Source: Warburgia ugandensis (taxonomy: Eukaryota > Streptophyta > Magnoliopsida > Canellales > Canellaceae). Taken from it: 64,000 bases of DNA. Below the pieces are notes generated by a model that searched no databases, was not told the DNA's origin, and saw only the letters and a list, made by a program, of their open reading frames with translations. Positions 1-11,171 of this stretch are shown in pieces (the stretch's first letter is position 1; each line of letters starts with the position of its first letter). The stretch spans positions 45,153,729-45,217,728 of the forward strand of contig CP141133.1 of assembly GCA_035236585.1 (NCBI GenBank). Direction: 5' to 3'. The position numbers and the translations under genes are program-made.

Positions 1-1624
1 CTAAAATGCTCATAACTTGAGATCTAGAGCTCCGATTGAGGCACCGCAAAAGGCATTGTGTCTGTATCGATGACGCGGACACATCCAAACTATAAAATCC
101 TCGATCAAGGCCTAATAAAAGGTGGTCATGACCCTTAGAATAGGATGGTGGCGCGTGGCCACTAGACCTTTGGAAAACTAATGATACCAAGGCCCAATTA
201 GGACCTTAGGACACCCATAGGCATAGGGATGGACCCCTAATGCCTAAGTAATAAGACCCAACTATTCTAAACCCATAAAAGATAGGCTAAACTAACCTTG
301 AGTCCCCAAACCATGTTCAGGAGCGTACGAGGACAAAAGGGTTAACGCGACCTAGTCATGTAGGTGCTCTATCACTATTAGATTCTTTTAAAAGATCTAT
401 TATTGTTTTGAGAACATATGTTTTAAGTATATGACTTGTTTAGCATGACTTAATTCAGCATGCATAAATGTTTTATACGTAGACATGTTTTGTAAATGAT
501 TGCATATACATTACGCACATATATGTTTTGCAAACAAGTGCATACATTGCATGATTTAAGTACTTGCAAAGATTGCATGTCCTTGAGGGTTGCTAAAAGA
601 TGCTGGAGTGCCGAAGGCCAGGCAGTTGTGAGGGACTCAAAGTGGACCGGTTTTGAACAGAGGTCTTTGATCGTACATGATTTGAGCTAGTAAGCTCGTG
701 GGTGCTATGCCGAGGGGTGTGGGTTGGCCACCCAGCCTCTACCACTATTAGGTGGATGGGTACCACGCCCAAAAAGGGCATGTCCTTACTTCGACTGCAT
801 GTGGTACAGGGGGCTACCACTGGTGTCACGGCATTGGGTCGAAGTGTCATATGCCCCGTGGAGGTATATGATCCTGTGTCCCTAGGTACCCAGGGACCAC
901 ACGGCAGTGAGGTCGTGGGCATAGTGGGACCCTATGGTTTCGTGGATTTATGTGCATTGCATATGGCATGATATAAGGTTGGTCGACCATACCATGATAG
1001 ATATCCATGAGTTGGATTCAGTTGGGCATCTGATGCATATTTTTATGATTATGATATATGATACTTTCGACTTGGATTATGATATTTCTTTAAGTCGTTA
1101 GTATTTCAGTTTGACAATAGATTTTTAATATCGATATTGAACTTGAGTATTTAGACTCGCACATGATTTGAAAGTGCATATGATTTTAAAACATCTCATG
1201 CATTATAAAACTAGTAGTGATAGACTCCTACTGAGTATAGTATATACTCACCCTATCCTTAACATTTTTCAGGATGATTCCATCCATGAGTAGAGGACAT
1301 CTATGTTAGTGCTACGAGCAAGTGAATCAAAAAGGAAACACTTATATATGTAAGTAAATTCTCAACCCTTTGGACATGTATTTGTATTTAATTACAGTTG
1401 GGCTGTGTGCTGTGACTGGATAGACCTGGGGAAAAGCATTTGTGATTTCTAAAGCTGTTCAAAAACTACCTTAGTTGTTGTGAAAGCAAATGACACTCGC
1501 GGTTTTCAAAATGAATTCCAAATAAAAGATTTTTCCGCTGCATTGCACTGTTTTTCAAATCGGGATCCCACCTTAGGAATTTAGATTTTTCATTTAAAAA
1601 TGCATGGGAAAACCCGGGTCGTCA
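1..1624 (+). mobile_element. Alpha-family LTR, 3' portion (copy A)
   Basis: This is the downstream part of a Ty3/gypsy long terminal repeat that runs off the left edge of the window. From about 352 it matches, in the opposite orientation, the LTR copies at 30830-33541 and 60654-63336. Shared blocks are the GTAGGTGCTCTATC segment, the region around 690-990 containing the ATGCCGAG and GTACCACGCC motifs, and the terminal segment ending GGGTCGTCA at 1624. The first 350 bases do not resemble those copies, so this is a diverged subfamily or a recombinant. No primer binding site follows, so it is a 3' LTR or a solo LTR. The open frames at 496-690 and 702-971 lie inside the LTR and are not genes. Confidence 0.8.
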
Positions 1625-3366
1625 TAGTTATGAAATGTGTATAGAAGTCTTATAAAATAATTTAACCCATTACTTTCCATAGGTGCTCTAACAAGATGGA
1701 AATGACACCTCAATTTCTAGTATGAATAAGCAAAAAATTGATAGCCATTTCTTGGTCATTAGTCCATCAATTCTGCTTCTTTTTTTGTCAAGTTAAAAAC
1801 TAAAAAGAAGGAATTTAGTTATCAATATGTTAGTAGTAAAAATTCTTTGCCAAAATATGGAAATTTACAATGTTTTATTATTACAAATTTACACAAGTTT
1901 GTACTTATATGGTAGTCCAATTTAAGTAATTCAAAACACATTTAAAACATGATTATGGGAATCAAAATTTTGTACAAATATTTAGCAAGAAATCATGTAG
2001 CTACTATAGTATACTAAGCCATTATCAATTATAAAGGATTTGGCACAAGAATCATCAATAGATAAACTCCAAATAGTAAGCAATTCTAGATGCATAAAAC
2101 ATGTTGTGTCATGCTTTTAGGTGGAAAATTTAAACATGAAAACAAGGAGAATTTGGCTAAAACTCAAACCATATTAGTAATCCCTGATGATCCCATACCT
2201 GTAATTGAAGTGCCCAACTCATTGTCGTATGGCTGTAAGGAGGTTCCCAACTATTGCACATTTTCCAGTTTGAGTGTTCTCCTCTTCCTTACAATTTCCA
2301 ACTACAATACACTCATCATTTCTCCTTCAATTCTCCACCAAACCTCACCTCAACTCTTCCACACTCTAGATCAACCTCACAAAATTGATGCTCCTTCCTT
2401 CTTACAACTTGTCACTACCAGTTTTCTTGGCTTTTCTTAGGTTTCCTTTAGTCTTCTATGGCAGCAACCCTTGCTGCATTATGCAGCACCAATGGTGAAC
2501 ATGCCTAGCTCCTTTGGCAATGACATCCATCTTAGCTCCTTCACCACTCGAGAAATGCTTCTTGGGTCTTCCTCTAAACTTGGTTGCAAGTCTTCTCTTC
2601 ACTCTCTCAAGGTTTCCGTTTCCTTCTCTAGCTTTCCTTGCTGGTTTTCCTTTTTCTTACTTCACTGTTTTGGGTGGCTCATGGTCTGGGAAGAAATCCT
2701 CTAACCTAGACACATTCCCCCTTATATAGTAAATTAGAATCGTGTGGGGTGGCTAGTTGACGCCATGCATGAGACCAACTACCTCCCTTTTATTGAATCA
2801 CATGGTGGATAATTTTTCATGCATGGGATGGCCAACCACCACTAACTTTCTCAATTAAAACCTCCTTGTTTTCAATATTTACAATTATACCCTCCATTTG
2901 AGTTTTTATTCAATTTGCACAAGAGATAGGTTTCTTGAATCTAATTACAAGGTGTCCTCACACTAACATCCCATGTGATGGCCAGGCATACAATCATCTA
3001 ATGGTTGATCCACTCATGATCCATTCTATCCACATCATTTAATTTTCAGTCCATAAGTAACTTAGGTGCATTCTCTATATTTAGACCTATGTCCAAGTAC
3101 TTGGTCTCTTGGGTTGGTTCGCTAACTTACCATGGTTAACGCAACACCTAAGATGTATTTTCATTCTTCCCTTAATTTTTAATTCCAGTCTTTCTCACCC
3201 TCTATTCCATCTTTCAATTGGATTATTCTTCATGATAATCAGAGCGAGTGAGAGAGAGAGAGAGAGTTAAGAATGTTAGTAATCAACATAAGATAAAAAA
3301 GAAAAAATACCTCTTTTCTGTAATTATATTTGTTATTCATGTAATTTAATATTTACATGTATTATA
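1625..3366. other. Unassigned AT-rich DNA
   Basis: I recognise no gene here. Two open frames (2090-2440 and 2471-2704, plus strand) lack recognisable motifs. The second begins near an ATG-rich stretch with a serine-rich translation that loosely resembles an organelle targeting peptide, but the frame beginning at the best ATG (2458) stops after 16 codons. A short (GA)n tract lies at 3245-3266. Confidence 0.5.
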
Positions 3367-3580
3367 AAGGCAAGAAATATGACCATTAAAATGGCCATCC
3401 ACAAAGCTTATGATAGCTTGAGATGGAGTTTTCTTCAACAAACTGTACACTCTTTTAGCTTTCACCCATGATGGATCTCCCTTATCATGAGCTGTGTTAT
3501 GACAATCTCATTCTCTGTCTTGATCAATGGGGAATCATTGCCTTCCACCATAATGTTGTTCACTTTAGAGGATTGAGCTC
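3367..3580 (+). pseudogene. L1-type LINE reverse transcriptase fragment
   Basis: The plus-strand translation reads KMAIHKAYDSLRWSFLQQ, then WISLIMSC and SFSVLINGES. This matches the order of plant L1 reverse transcriptase motifs: the first catalytic aspartate block (K-x-D/H-x-x-K-A-Y-D), the W-I-x-x-I-M-x-C block and the S-V-L-x-N-G block. The usual first D of K-I-D is H here, and one in-frame stop replaces a residue before WISLIM. An RGL triplet near 3572 may be the start of the R-G-L-R-Q-G-D block, after which homology is lost. Only about 70 residues of a protein of roughly 1,200 survive, so this is a dead fragment. Confidence 0.8.
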
Positions 3581-3627
3581 TTTTTTGGAAGGTTGTGCTT
3601 GGAAGTGAACAGCATTATGGTGGAAGG
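3541..3627. repeat. Inverted repeat, 25-bp arms
   Basis: Arms 3541-3565 and 3603-3627 are reverse complements at 24 of 25 positions, separated by 37 bases. The first arm abuts or overlaps the end of the L1 fragment. A decamer (GGTTGTGCTT) also occurs twice, at 3591 and 3626, once in the loop and once just past the second arm, so part of the hairpin may come from a local inverted duplication. Confidence 0.85.
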
Positions 3628-3716
3628 TTGTGCTTGAAACCAAGCCCTCTTGGATTCCCAGCCACAATAAGTCAAATCTGTCATTTTTGAGGGAAAAATC
3701 ATTAGTATAGACTCCA

Positions 3717-5275
3717 TGTGTAACGACCCAAGTTTTTATACACAATTTCAATATTTAAAATCATTTTTAAAAACAAATATCCCTATTTTAAGAATTCCTT
3801 TTGTAAAAAATAATCACATGAAAGAATATTTTTCTTTAAAAATTATTTTCAAAATACTCAGGCATTCTTCATTTACAACTTTTCATAATGAAATACTAGA
3901 ATCATGTCTAAGTCACATAATATTCCATTTAATATCAAAACAATCCCAAGGTTTATTAGTCACATCCCAATTATAAATGTAGAGTTCAAATGAAATATAA
4001 TCTAGTACCTACTACTTGAGTACATACATAGTTAATAGAATAAAAATAAGAAAATAAGGTCCAATCCAACTGGTGTCTCACTTTCGTGCTTCTCTGCTAA
4101 TCTTAGAGTCTTTTACTCCTTCCTCCTAGGCTTTCTCCTTGTCCCACTAATTTGTGGTGTGGATGCGGTGAGTATATGGGCTATACATAGTAGCTATAAA
4201 CAAAAATTCTAAAGTGTTTTAGTGTACTCAGATAATCTAAAATCACTTTTGTAATGTAATAAAATGACACGACTAACTTCTTTTAATGGATTCATGCAAT
4301 GCATCAAACCCTTCATTAGCATACACATGCATTTATGTATAATCTCTATCTAAAGAGGATAAATATCACAACTTGACAATTCAAATAGAATCATAGTGCA
4401 TCAAGATAGTTAAAATAATGACATCAAAAATAACTATCCAGGTGCTCTCTCGTGCCAATAGTATTTCTATCTCTCATTGGCAGCAAGTTTGCAAATATGG
4501 TCATGAATACTTCTTTATTAGGCATAGTCCAAGTTCATCTTTTGAATCCTCATCTTGTCTCAAGTAGCATGAAAACAAAATCTAATGGGATCCAAACTGT
4601 ACTCACGAAGAGCTTGACTAAATCATGTGCTTGCTAGTACCCGAGAGGGACTTCCATTGCATTATTGTGGGGCCTACAAATATTCATTGAACGTTTGTTG
4701 TGACCACCACAATTGAAAAAATGCCACTCTTTCGGTGTGTGTACCAACCACCTCTTGTGGTTGGAGATTAGGGGCCAACCTGTACTAATCTCCTAGCATA
4801 GTTCCACTAAGCTCACTTGCCTATCTCAAATATGAAATCCTAGGCATCACTACACCCTTAGACAATTTACAAAGTCATAGGCAAAACACATGGTGCAATT
4901 CAAAACATACATTGTAGAAAAGGTCATTTTCAAGATAAAATAAATGATAAAAACAAGAAATATAAAATATCTTACTTTCTAGCTAAATCAAACATTGATG
5001 CATTATTTTGAGAACTCATTCATACATGTCAAATTCAATGCACTATTTTATGCCCAAAACCAAACATGCTGAGCATCAATCCATAATTCAAAACTCGCCA
5101 TAATAGCATAAAAACCACCTTATATTGGGTTTAAAAAACTATGATCTACCATAGTATTTTTCAACCATAAAATCATAATTTACAACTATGGATTGCAATT
5201 CAAAAACCACTCTCAAAAGAGCATCCAATTGATCTAAAATTGGTAGACTATAAAATGTTACTTTTCATGCAAATT
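3717..5275 (-). mobile_element. Delta LTR fragment, Ty3/gypsy type
   Basis: On the minus strand this ends ACTTGGGTCGTTACA, the same kind of terminus as the LTR at 63337-63583, which ends ACTTGGGTCACCTCA before an initiator-Met primer site. No primer site adjoins it here (left of 3717), so it is a 3' or solo LTR. The other end is lost against the beta LTR starting near 5276. No coding sequence is visible. Confidence 0.55.
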
Positions 5276-6043
5276 GGTGGTGGTATTTGGTGGTGAGGTA
5301 GAAAGTGATTAAAAGGTAGGAAAACATCAAAATTAGAAGGCTCTCATCCTATTGGTCCATATGCCAACTTATCCTAATAAGATTTCCCTTAATTATCTTC
5401 AAAATATTCCTTAAAATCTCATGGATAATACTCTTGAATTTTCTTTAATCCTATCCTTCTATTTAGCTTAGGTTAATGGCTTTGATGGCTATAACTTTGA
5501 AGGCTCCATTGGCTAGGCTTCATGGCTGGATTTGGAAGCTTTCTCACTTGGCTTGGTAGTTGGCTTGGCTCCTTTGCTTATTACCCTGTCCATGGCTTGA
5601 ATTTGGCTAATGTGACTTAAGTGGCTTCCATGTAAAGGTGATGGAAATGCATGACATACTTTATGGACCTACTTTGGCTCCTTTAGTTGTATCCATTGTT
5701 GGTCCAGAAGATGATCTTGACCTTTGGATTGATGATTTTTCAACTTTGACTAGATCTTTTCATCTTGATCTTCAATTTCGTCCTGGTCAATCTTGAACTT
5801 CGGATCATCATCTCCTTTCCTTAAAAAAATGTAAAAAAATCTAATCAAATTTTGGAAAAATATGAAAAATCACATACTGACCTCGGATTAGCCTCTAGAC
5901 CTACAAAATAGAATTTTTTTGCTTCATTAGGTAAAAAATGCATGAGTTCTAAATTTTGGTCTAAAAACCCTAATTTACCCCTATAAGTTGTAAGACATTG
6001 GTAACTAATTGGGTGATTTTTATGCAAAATTAGACACTTAGCA
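5276..6043 (-). mobile_element. Element I 3' LTR (beta family), truncated
   Basis: This is the first ~770 bases of a beta-family LTR, read on the minus strand from TGCTAAGTGTCTAATTTTGC at 6043. It matches 15425-16422 in the same orientation and 12698-13470 in the opposite one. A full copy is about 2.5-2.7 kb, so about 1.8 kb is missing where it meets the delta LTR. Just outside its start the polypurine tract seen next to the 16422 copy is deleted. Confidence 0.8.
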
Positions 6044-7560
6044 AGCATTTTTCTAATTATGTGCAAAACATGCAAAAAATCATCTTTATAAAATTGAAAG
6101 TTCCACTTTCATAGGTACTCATGATTGTAATTAGCACATGCAACAAGCCCTTAAAACCCTAGGTTACCTCGAGTAAATGAGTTATTCAGGATTTGCAGTG
6201 AATATATTCATAAAATTCCCTAAGGTTGAGTTCCCTATTTTATCTTAGAGATTCTTTGTTCATTAGTAATCTCCTAGTTTTTCACAACTTACTATAGAGG
6301 ATTGATAATTTTACAAATTTTACATATACTAAAGACATTTTGGTCTAGTTATTTCTCTGAGCGTAAGTCATGAATTCTAACTTGATGTGCTTAAATTCTA
6401 TTGAAAATATGTCTTGACCTTAAATTCTCACAAGTATACTCTCAGAATTGAACCTCTTAAATAAGGGTTTAAACATATTTCTATCATTATGTGACCAAAT
6501 CCAACAAGGTTAATGGTTCACATAAATTTTTTAAGTGCTAAAGAGACAAAGGAAAGTGATCCTTAAGAGTGGATGATATTATCAAGAATAGTAGGGGCCT
6601 TTTACCTTAATTCCTTCTTTTTAAGTCCTCTTTAAGGCAATGTTCCACCCAAGATCCATAGGCCTTTGAATAAGACAAAATGTAGGCTTAGGCAGGGTTT
6701 TGAAAAGAAGGGTATAAGGATTTCAAAGGTTCAAAATTGAGTAGAGATCTTCTTTTTGATTGTTGGATAATTCTTCCTGGACTGAAGTGAATATCTTTTG
6801 TACATTTGCCTTTTTGTTTCAATTTTCTATTCTTTTTCTGATACTTTTTCTTTTTGACTACTTTGGTAGAAAAACTTCTGATTTTTCTCAGTTCTTTGAC
6901 TTTTTGTCCTTTTCTAACTTTTATTTGCTAACTTTACTTATTTTGAAAATGGGTAATGGTTATTTTTTTGGCTTTTCTGGGTTAAGGTTAGTGGATTTAA
7001 GAAGGAAAAGGCTTAATAATAGGCTCTAGGGGATAAATAGTGGTATAATGTATTGGGCATTTTTTATGTCTTTGAGCTGAACAAGGACAACCTATATCAT
7101 TCCCTAGGTTTCCTAAAGCTTGTGATATTCAATAAATTTTCTAGAAAGAAAGCTATTACTCTTATTTTTTTTCAATAGCTAACCCAAACAATGATAATAG
7201 GATCACATTACATTATGTATGTCGAAGAAACTATGGAATTACTTATAACCCTCTTGAGAGAAGATAGTCTCTAAATTCACTGGGTTATATGTCTCCACTG
7301 ATTTTTCATAAGGTCTCTAACTCATACCTCTTTGTCAATCTTAGCGATGTGTTGTGTGTAAATGTTTTTCGAGAATCAATCTTCATAAAATGCTTCAAGA
7401 TATAAATAATATGCAAAACTAAACATATGCACTACCATTAAGAGGTGAAAATAGTAGAATTACTAAATTCTAAACATCTAGTTCTCATCACAGTAAGGGA
7501 ACACTTCCTAAAACTATTTTTTTCATTTTATTTAAACAAGAAGAAAAAAATTAGATATCT
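6044..7560 (-). mobile_element. Element I 3' untranslated region
   Basis: This non-coding stretch lies between the end of pol and the 3' LTR on the minus strand. It is closely parallel to 16423-18010 in element II across its whole length. A long spacer between pol and the 3' LTR is common in OTA-type Ty3/gypsy elements. The small open frame at 6760-7029 is AT-biased and has no motif. Confidence 0.7.
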
Positions 7561-7690
7561 CATTCATGTCTACATCCCCCAAATTGAATGAAACATTGTC
7601 CCCAATGTTTGAGAAACATAGGATCCTATATGATAAATGACTAGTGTAGAACAATGAGACTCTAAAATCTTCAGTTGCCTCCCAGTGCGT
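7561..7690 (-). mobile_element. Element I remnant of pol 3' end
   Basis: On the minus strand this contains the block CACTGGGAGGCAACTGAAG followed by GGGGACAATGTTTCATTC and TTTGGGGGATG. Element III carries an equivalent GAGGACAATG...GGTTGGGGGGTG signature immediately after its integrase (34108-34160). Its presence here, only tens of bases beyond the protease, shows that RT, RNase H and integrase have been removed between two points of a once longer pol. Confidence 0.7.
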
Positions 7691-7719
7691 ACTAAGTTTA
7701 ACATCTTCATCCAGACATT

Positions 7720-10035
7720 AAAAATTACAATTAGGATATGTAAGATAGGTCACCAATGGATCTAAGGTAGACATTGGTAATACAACTTCTAGAATTAAAT
7801 CTTCAATTAGTTTGCATGAGTCATCTAGATCTAATTGTTGATTATTGGCATTGAAAACATTAAGCTCAACTTTTTAAATTGTTAAAGGATAATTGTAATA
7901 CACCATTTCTATAATTTATGGTTGCATTGGACATAGCCAAAAATGGATGTCCAAGAATCACTAGGATCTGACTTTTGGGTTTGGATACAGGTTAGGTAGC
8001 TAGGACAATGAAATCGATAGAGAAATAAAACTGGTCCACCTGTACTAATACATCCTCATCCATACCACGTGGAATCTTAATTGATCTATCAGCTAACTAT
8101 AATGTGATGTTAGTAGGCTTAAGCTCACTTAGCCCTAGTTGCTCATAGATAGAGTATGACAGCAGATTAACACTAGCCCTTATATCAAGTAATTCCCTAT
8201 ACATGTTTTCCTATAATGCAAGAAATTGTAAGACATCTTGGATCTCTAAATTTTGGTGGGATCTTGTGTTGAATTAAGGAGCTCACCTTCTTGGTGAGGA
8301 AGGCTTTCTTTTGCACATTAAGCTTTGGCTTTGTAGTGTAGAGCTCTTTAAGAAACTTGGCATAAGTAGGAATATCCTTTACAGCATTGAGTAATGGAAT
8401 ATTTGTTTGAACATGTTTAGACACTTCCATTATCCCATTAAAATTTGTTTCTTTCTTAACCTTGTTGAGTAATTGAAGGAATGAGGCTTTGGGCTCATTG
8501 GGTGCCTCCACCATAGGTTCCATGGTGGTTTTCTATCTTTTCTCTTTCTTTAGTATTTTAGTTGTCCCCTTCTCATTTGCAGTTTCCTTAGGTTGCCCTA
8601 CATTGTTATCAATTTGACAACCACTCCTATGGGTGGTTATAGACTTGGCATTCTCATGAAGGTTCTCATCTTGAGAATTTGATCCAATCTCAAATGGAGC
8701 CTTAGGGTTAAGGATGGGTTGACTAGGGAACTGACCTTTCTTCTATTCTATAGTTTAGTTGACAATTGGTTAACCTATATCTCTAGCTTGGCTATAGCTT
8801 GATAATTGATATTCTGAAATTGGTTTAGAGACCTTTTTATTTCTTCATTTTGTTTTTGAAACATGTTCTGAATCCTATCTTCTAAACATGGTTTCTTTGG
8901 TTACTAAGGTTGTTGGAAGCCAAGTGGTTGTTGAGGAATGATGGCTCATGGAGGAAAGTTTTGGGTAGAGGGTCCACTGATGGTCCCCCTTCGTAATTAT
9001 TTCTTTGACTAGGAAAATTTATGATCCTTAGCCCATCCAGGGTTGTAGATCTTAGAATATGGGTTGTTGCTAGGTTGGTGATATGCATTCAATGTAGTTG
9101 CTTGATCAACAAGGTAGTCCTTCAACACTCTATTTGATGGACAAGTTGTAGTCAAATGGGCTTGACTAGAACAAGTAGCACACACTTCTTGTGGAGGTTT
9201 ATGGGATAAACTATTAGCCATGAAATTTTTAGACACAGTTTCAAGTTTGCCCATCCTAAAGTCTCTAGTTTGTTAATTTTTCAACCACAGAGTCAAACTT
9301 ATAGGATAGATCTGTATGTGCTCCTATCTCATATAGGCATCCTTTCTTTGGATATTAGTATTTCTCTCTCTTCTATTAAAGTCATCCCATTGCTGGAAAT
9401 TATCTACTAATGTCTAAAAGAACTCCCAAGCCTCGCTTTCATCTTTTAGGATGAGGGCCCCTTCATTTGCAGCATCTACCATTTGTCTATTTTGAGGCAT
9501 TAATGCCTCCTAGTAGTTTTGAAACTACTGCCATTTCTCAAAGTCATGATAAGGGAATTTTTGCAACAGTTCATTCCATTGTTCCCAACATTTGTACTAC
9601 TCTTCATCATCCCTTTGTTAGAAATTTATTATTTCACAATGAAGGCTATTTGTTTTGTGAACGAGGAAGAATTTGTTAAAAATCTTCCTAAACAATTAGT
9701 CCCATGTATTAATGGAACTTGCCTCCAAGGAATTGATCCATGACTTGGTTTTATCTTTGAGTGAGAATGGGAATAGCCTAAACCTTATAGAATCATCCAA
9801 AAAAATTTAGAACCCAAATGTCATGCATATATCAAGGAACTCCTTAATATGTAGGTGAGGGTCTTCTCAGTCTCAACCCTAAAAATTAGGGGTAATTGGA
9901 TGACTCCCTAATTTAACGAAAAATGGTCTACGTATGTAAGAGGTAAAGCTATGCAGGATGGAGTGTTGAGTTGTAGAGGTGCACAAAAATCTCTAATGGC
10001 TTTGTACTCTACTCCTACTAGTGATTCAGCCATAC
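7720..10035 (-). pseudogene. Element I gag-protease pseudogene (OTA Ty3/gypsy)
   Basis: Read on the minus strand from about 10035. An N-terminal stretch resembles A-I-R-D-F-C-A-P-x-x-x-N-x-P-S; next comes a decayed Retrotrans_gag capsid domain (about 9850-9300); then a linker with VCATCSSQAHLTTTCP (a reduced CCHC-like knuckle, near 9200); then the conserved NIPLLNAVKDIPTYAKFLKEL block (8330-8400). An aspartic protease follows, with active-site region LDIRASVNLLSYSIYEQLGL (about 8190-8130; the usual D-L-G-A is D-I-R-A) and ILGHPFLA near 7950. The longest surviving open piece is 8197-8523. Many stops and frameshifts are present. The protein would have formed the virus-like particle and processed it. 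No RT follows the protease. Confidence 0.85.
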
Positions 10036-11147
10036 TTGGTTTCTGTCCCCTCGTCTAAAGTTGTGTTGAATCTCTTAGTCAAATGATGCTAAATCTAGGT
10101 TCTGAGATCGACATTCTTGCATAAACTATCCAACTCTAAATGTCCTAATCTATATGCTAACTTTAATTCTATGTAATGTGCAATCAAATCCTAGTATCCA
10201 CTAATGGAGCAATGTCTTGTCTATCTTTTCCTAGTGCATAGGTGGTAGCTTCTTAGACTTAGATCTTAAAATCTCTTCCTTTTCTTAGATTTGACTACTG
10301 CTTACCAATTAGGTTCTGCTCAAAAGTGGTTAATACAATCCTCATGTTAGAAGGCATTTAGACCTCAACTAATGTCAATGGAAGGCATGGGAAAATCACT
10401 TGGATTTTAAGACACCTATTATGACCATAGTTTTCAGAGGCCTCTAGAATGACAATAGATCATGTCCTTCTAAAAGGGTCTTGTGAGATCAATACCCTAG
10501 GTCTCTTTCTACCCAATTTTAAAACTAAAGTTCAAGGGTTGGGATCTTGACATAGAAGGATGTTGATTGATTCCTAGAGGTGCTAAGGAGTTGGTGATGA
10601 AATTCAATCCTTATTTTATAAGGGTTCTTGGGGGGACCTTACTAGCATTAATTTCATTCCACCAAAAAGGAATTAAATATGCAATGGAAAATAAAAGCAA
10701 ACTATTGCAAACTATATGCTATCCAACCAAAGTTAGATAGGTGCTTTCTAATGCAACAATCCTAAATAAAGATGCAATAACCATCAATAAATGATCCTAA
10801 TATATATGACTTATACTACCATTCAAATGTAAAACTACATTAAATGCAAATTATCCTAGAAATTAAGATTTGGGGTGAAGATTGCTCATAGTGAGGGGTT
10901 CGATGATGATAAAGTGTGGGCCATAGTACTTCACACTTGCCTTGTAATATTACAACCTATTTAAAATTTGAATAATAAAGAAATTAAAATTACAAATGGG
11001 CCACTACGAGTTCCACTCAAATCCTAATTTGGGAAAGTAATAAAAACCCTAATCTATGTTGATGAAGCCATGGCCCCACATGATCAGCCTAAATCTAGAC
11101 TATGGGAAAATCATCCAAAATATGGAACATGGCATACCTGTTGCCGC
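10036..11147 (-). mobile_element. Element I untranslated leader
   Basis: About 1.1 kb between the primer binding site and gag on the minus strand. No coding signal is recognised. A long 5' leader is usual for OTA elements. Confidence 0.6.
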
Positions 11148-11165
11148 TCCTCAGCAACGCCATCA
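11148..11165 (-). promoter_or_regulatory. Element I primer binding site (tRNA-Asp-like)
   Basis: The minus strand reads TGATGGCGTTGCTGAGGA. It matches the tRNA-Asp-complementary site of OTA elements (TGGCGCCGTTGCCGGGGA) at 13 of 18 positions, with four of the five mismatches being G-to-A or C-to-T. It lies 6 bases after the LTR end, the same spacing as in element III. Confidence 0.75.
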
Positions 11166-11171
11166 AAATCT

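Noticed and set aside
2471..2729. Serine-rich open frames resembling a chloroplast targeting peptide
   Set aside because: No family match was recognised. The best upstream ATG frame ends after 16 codons, and nothing downstream resembles a mature protein.
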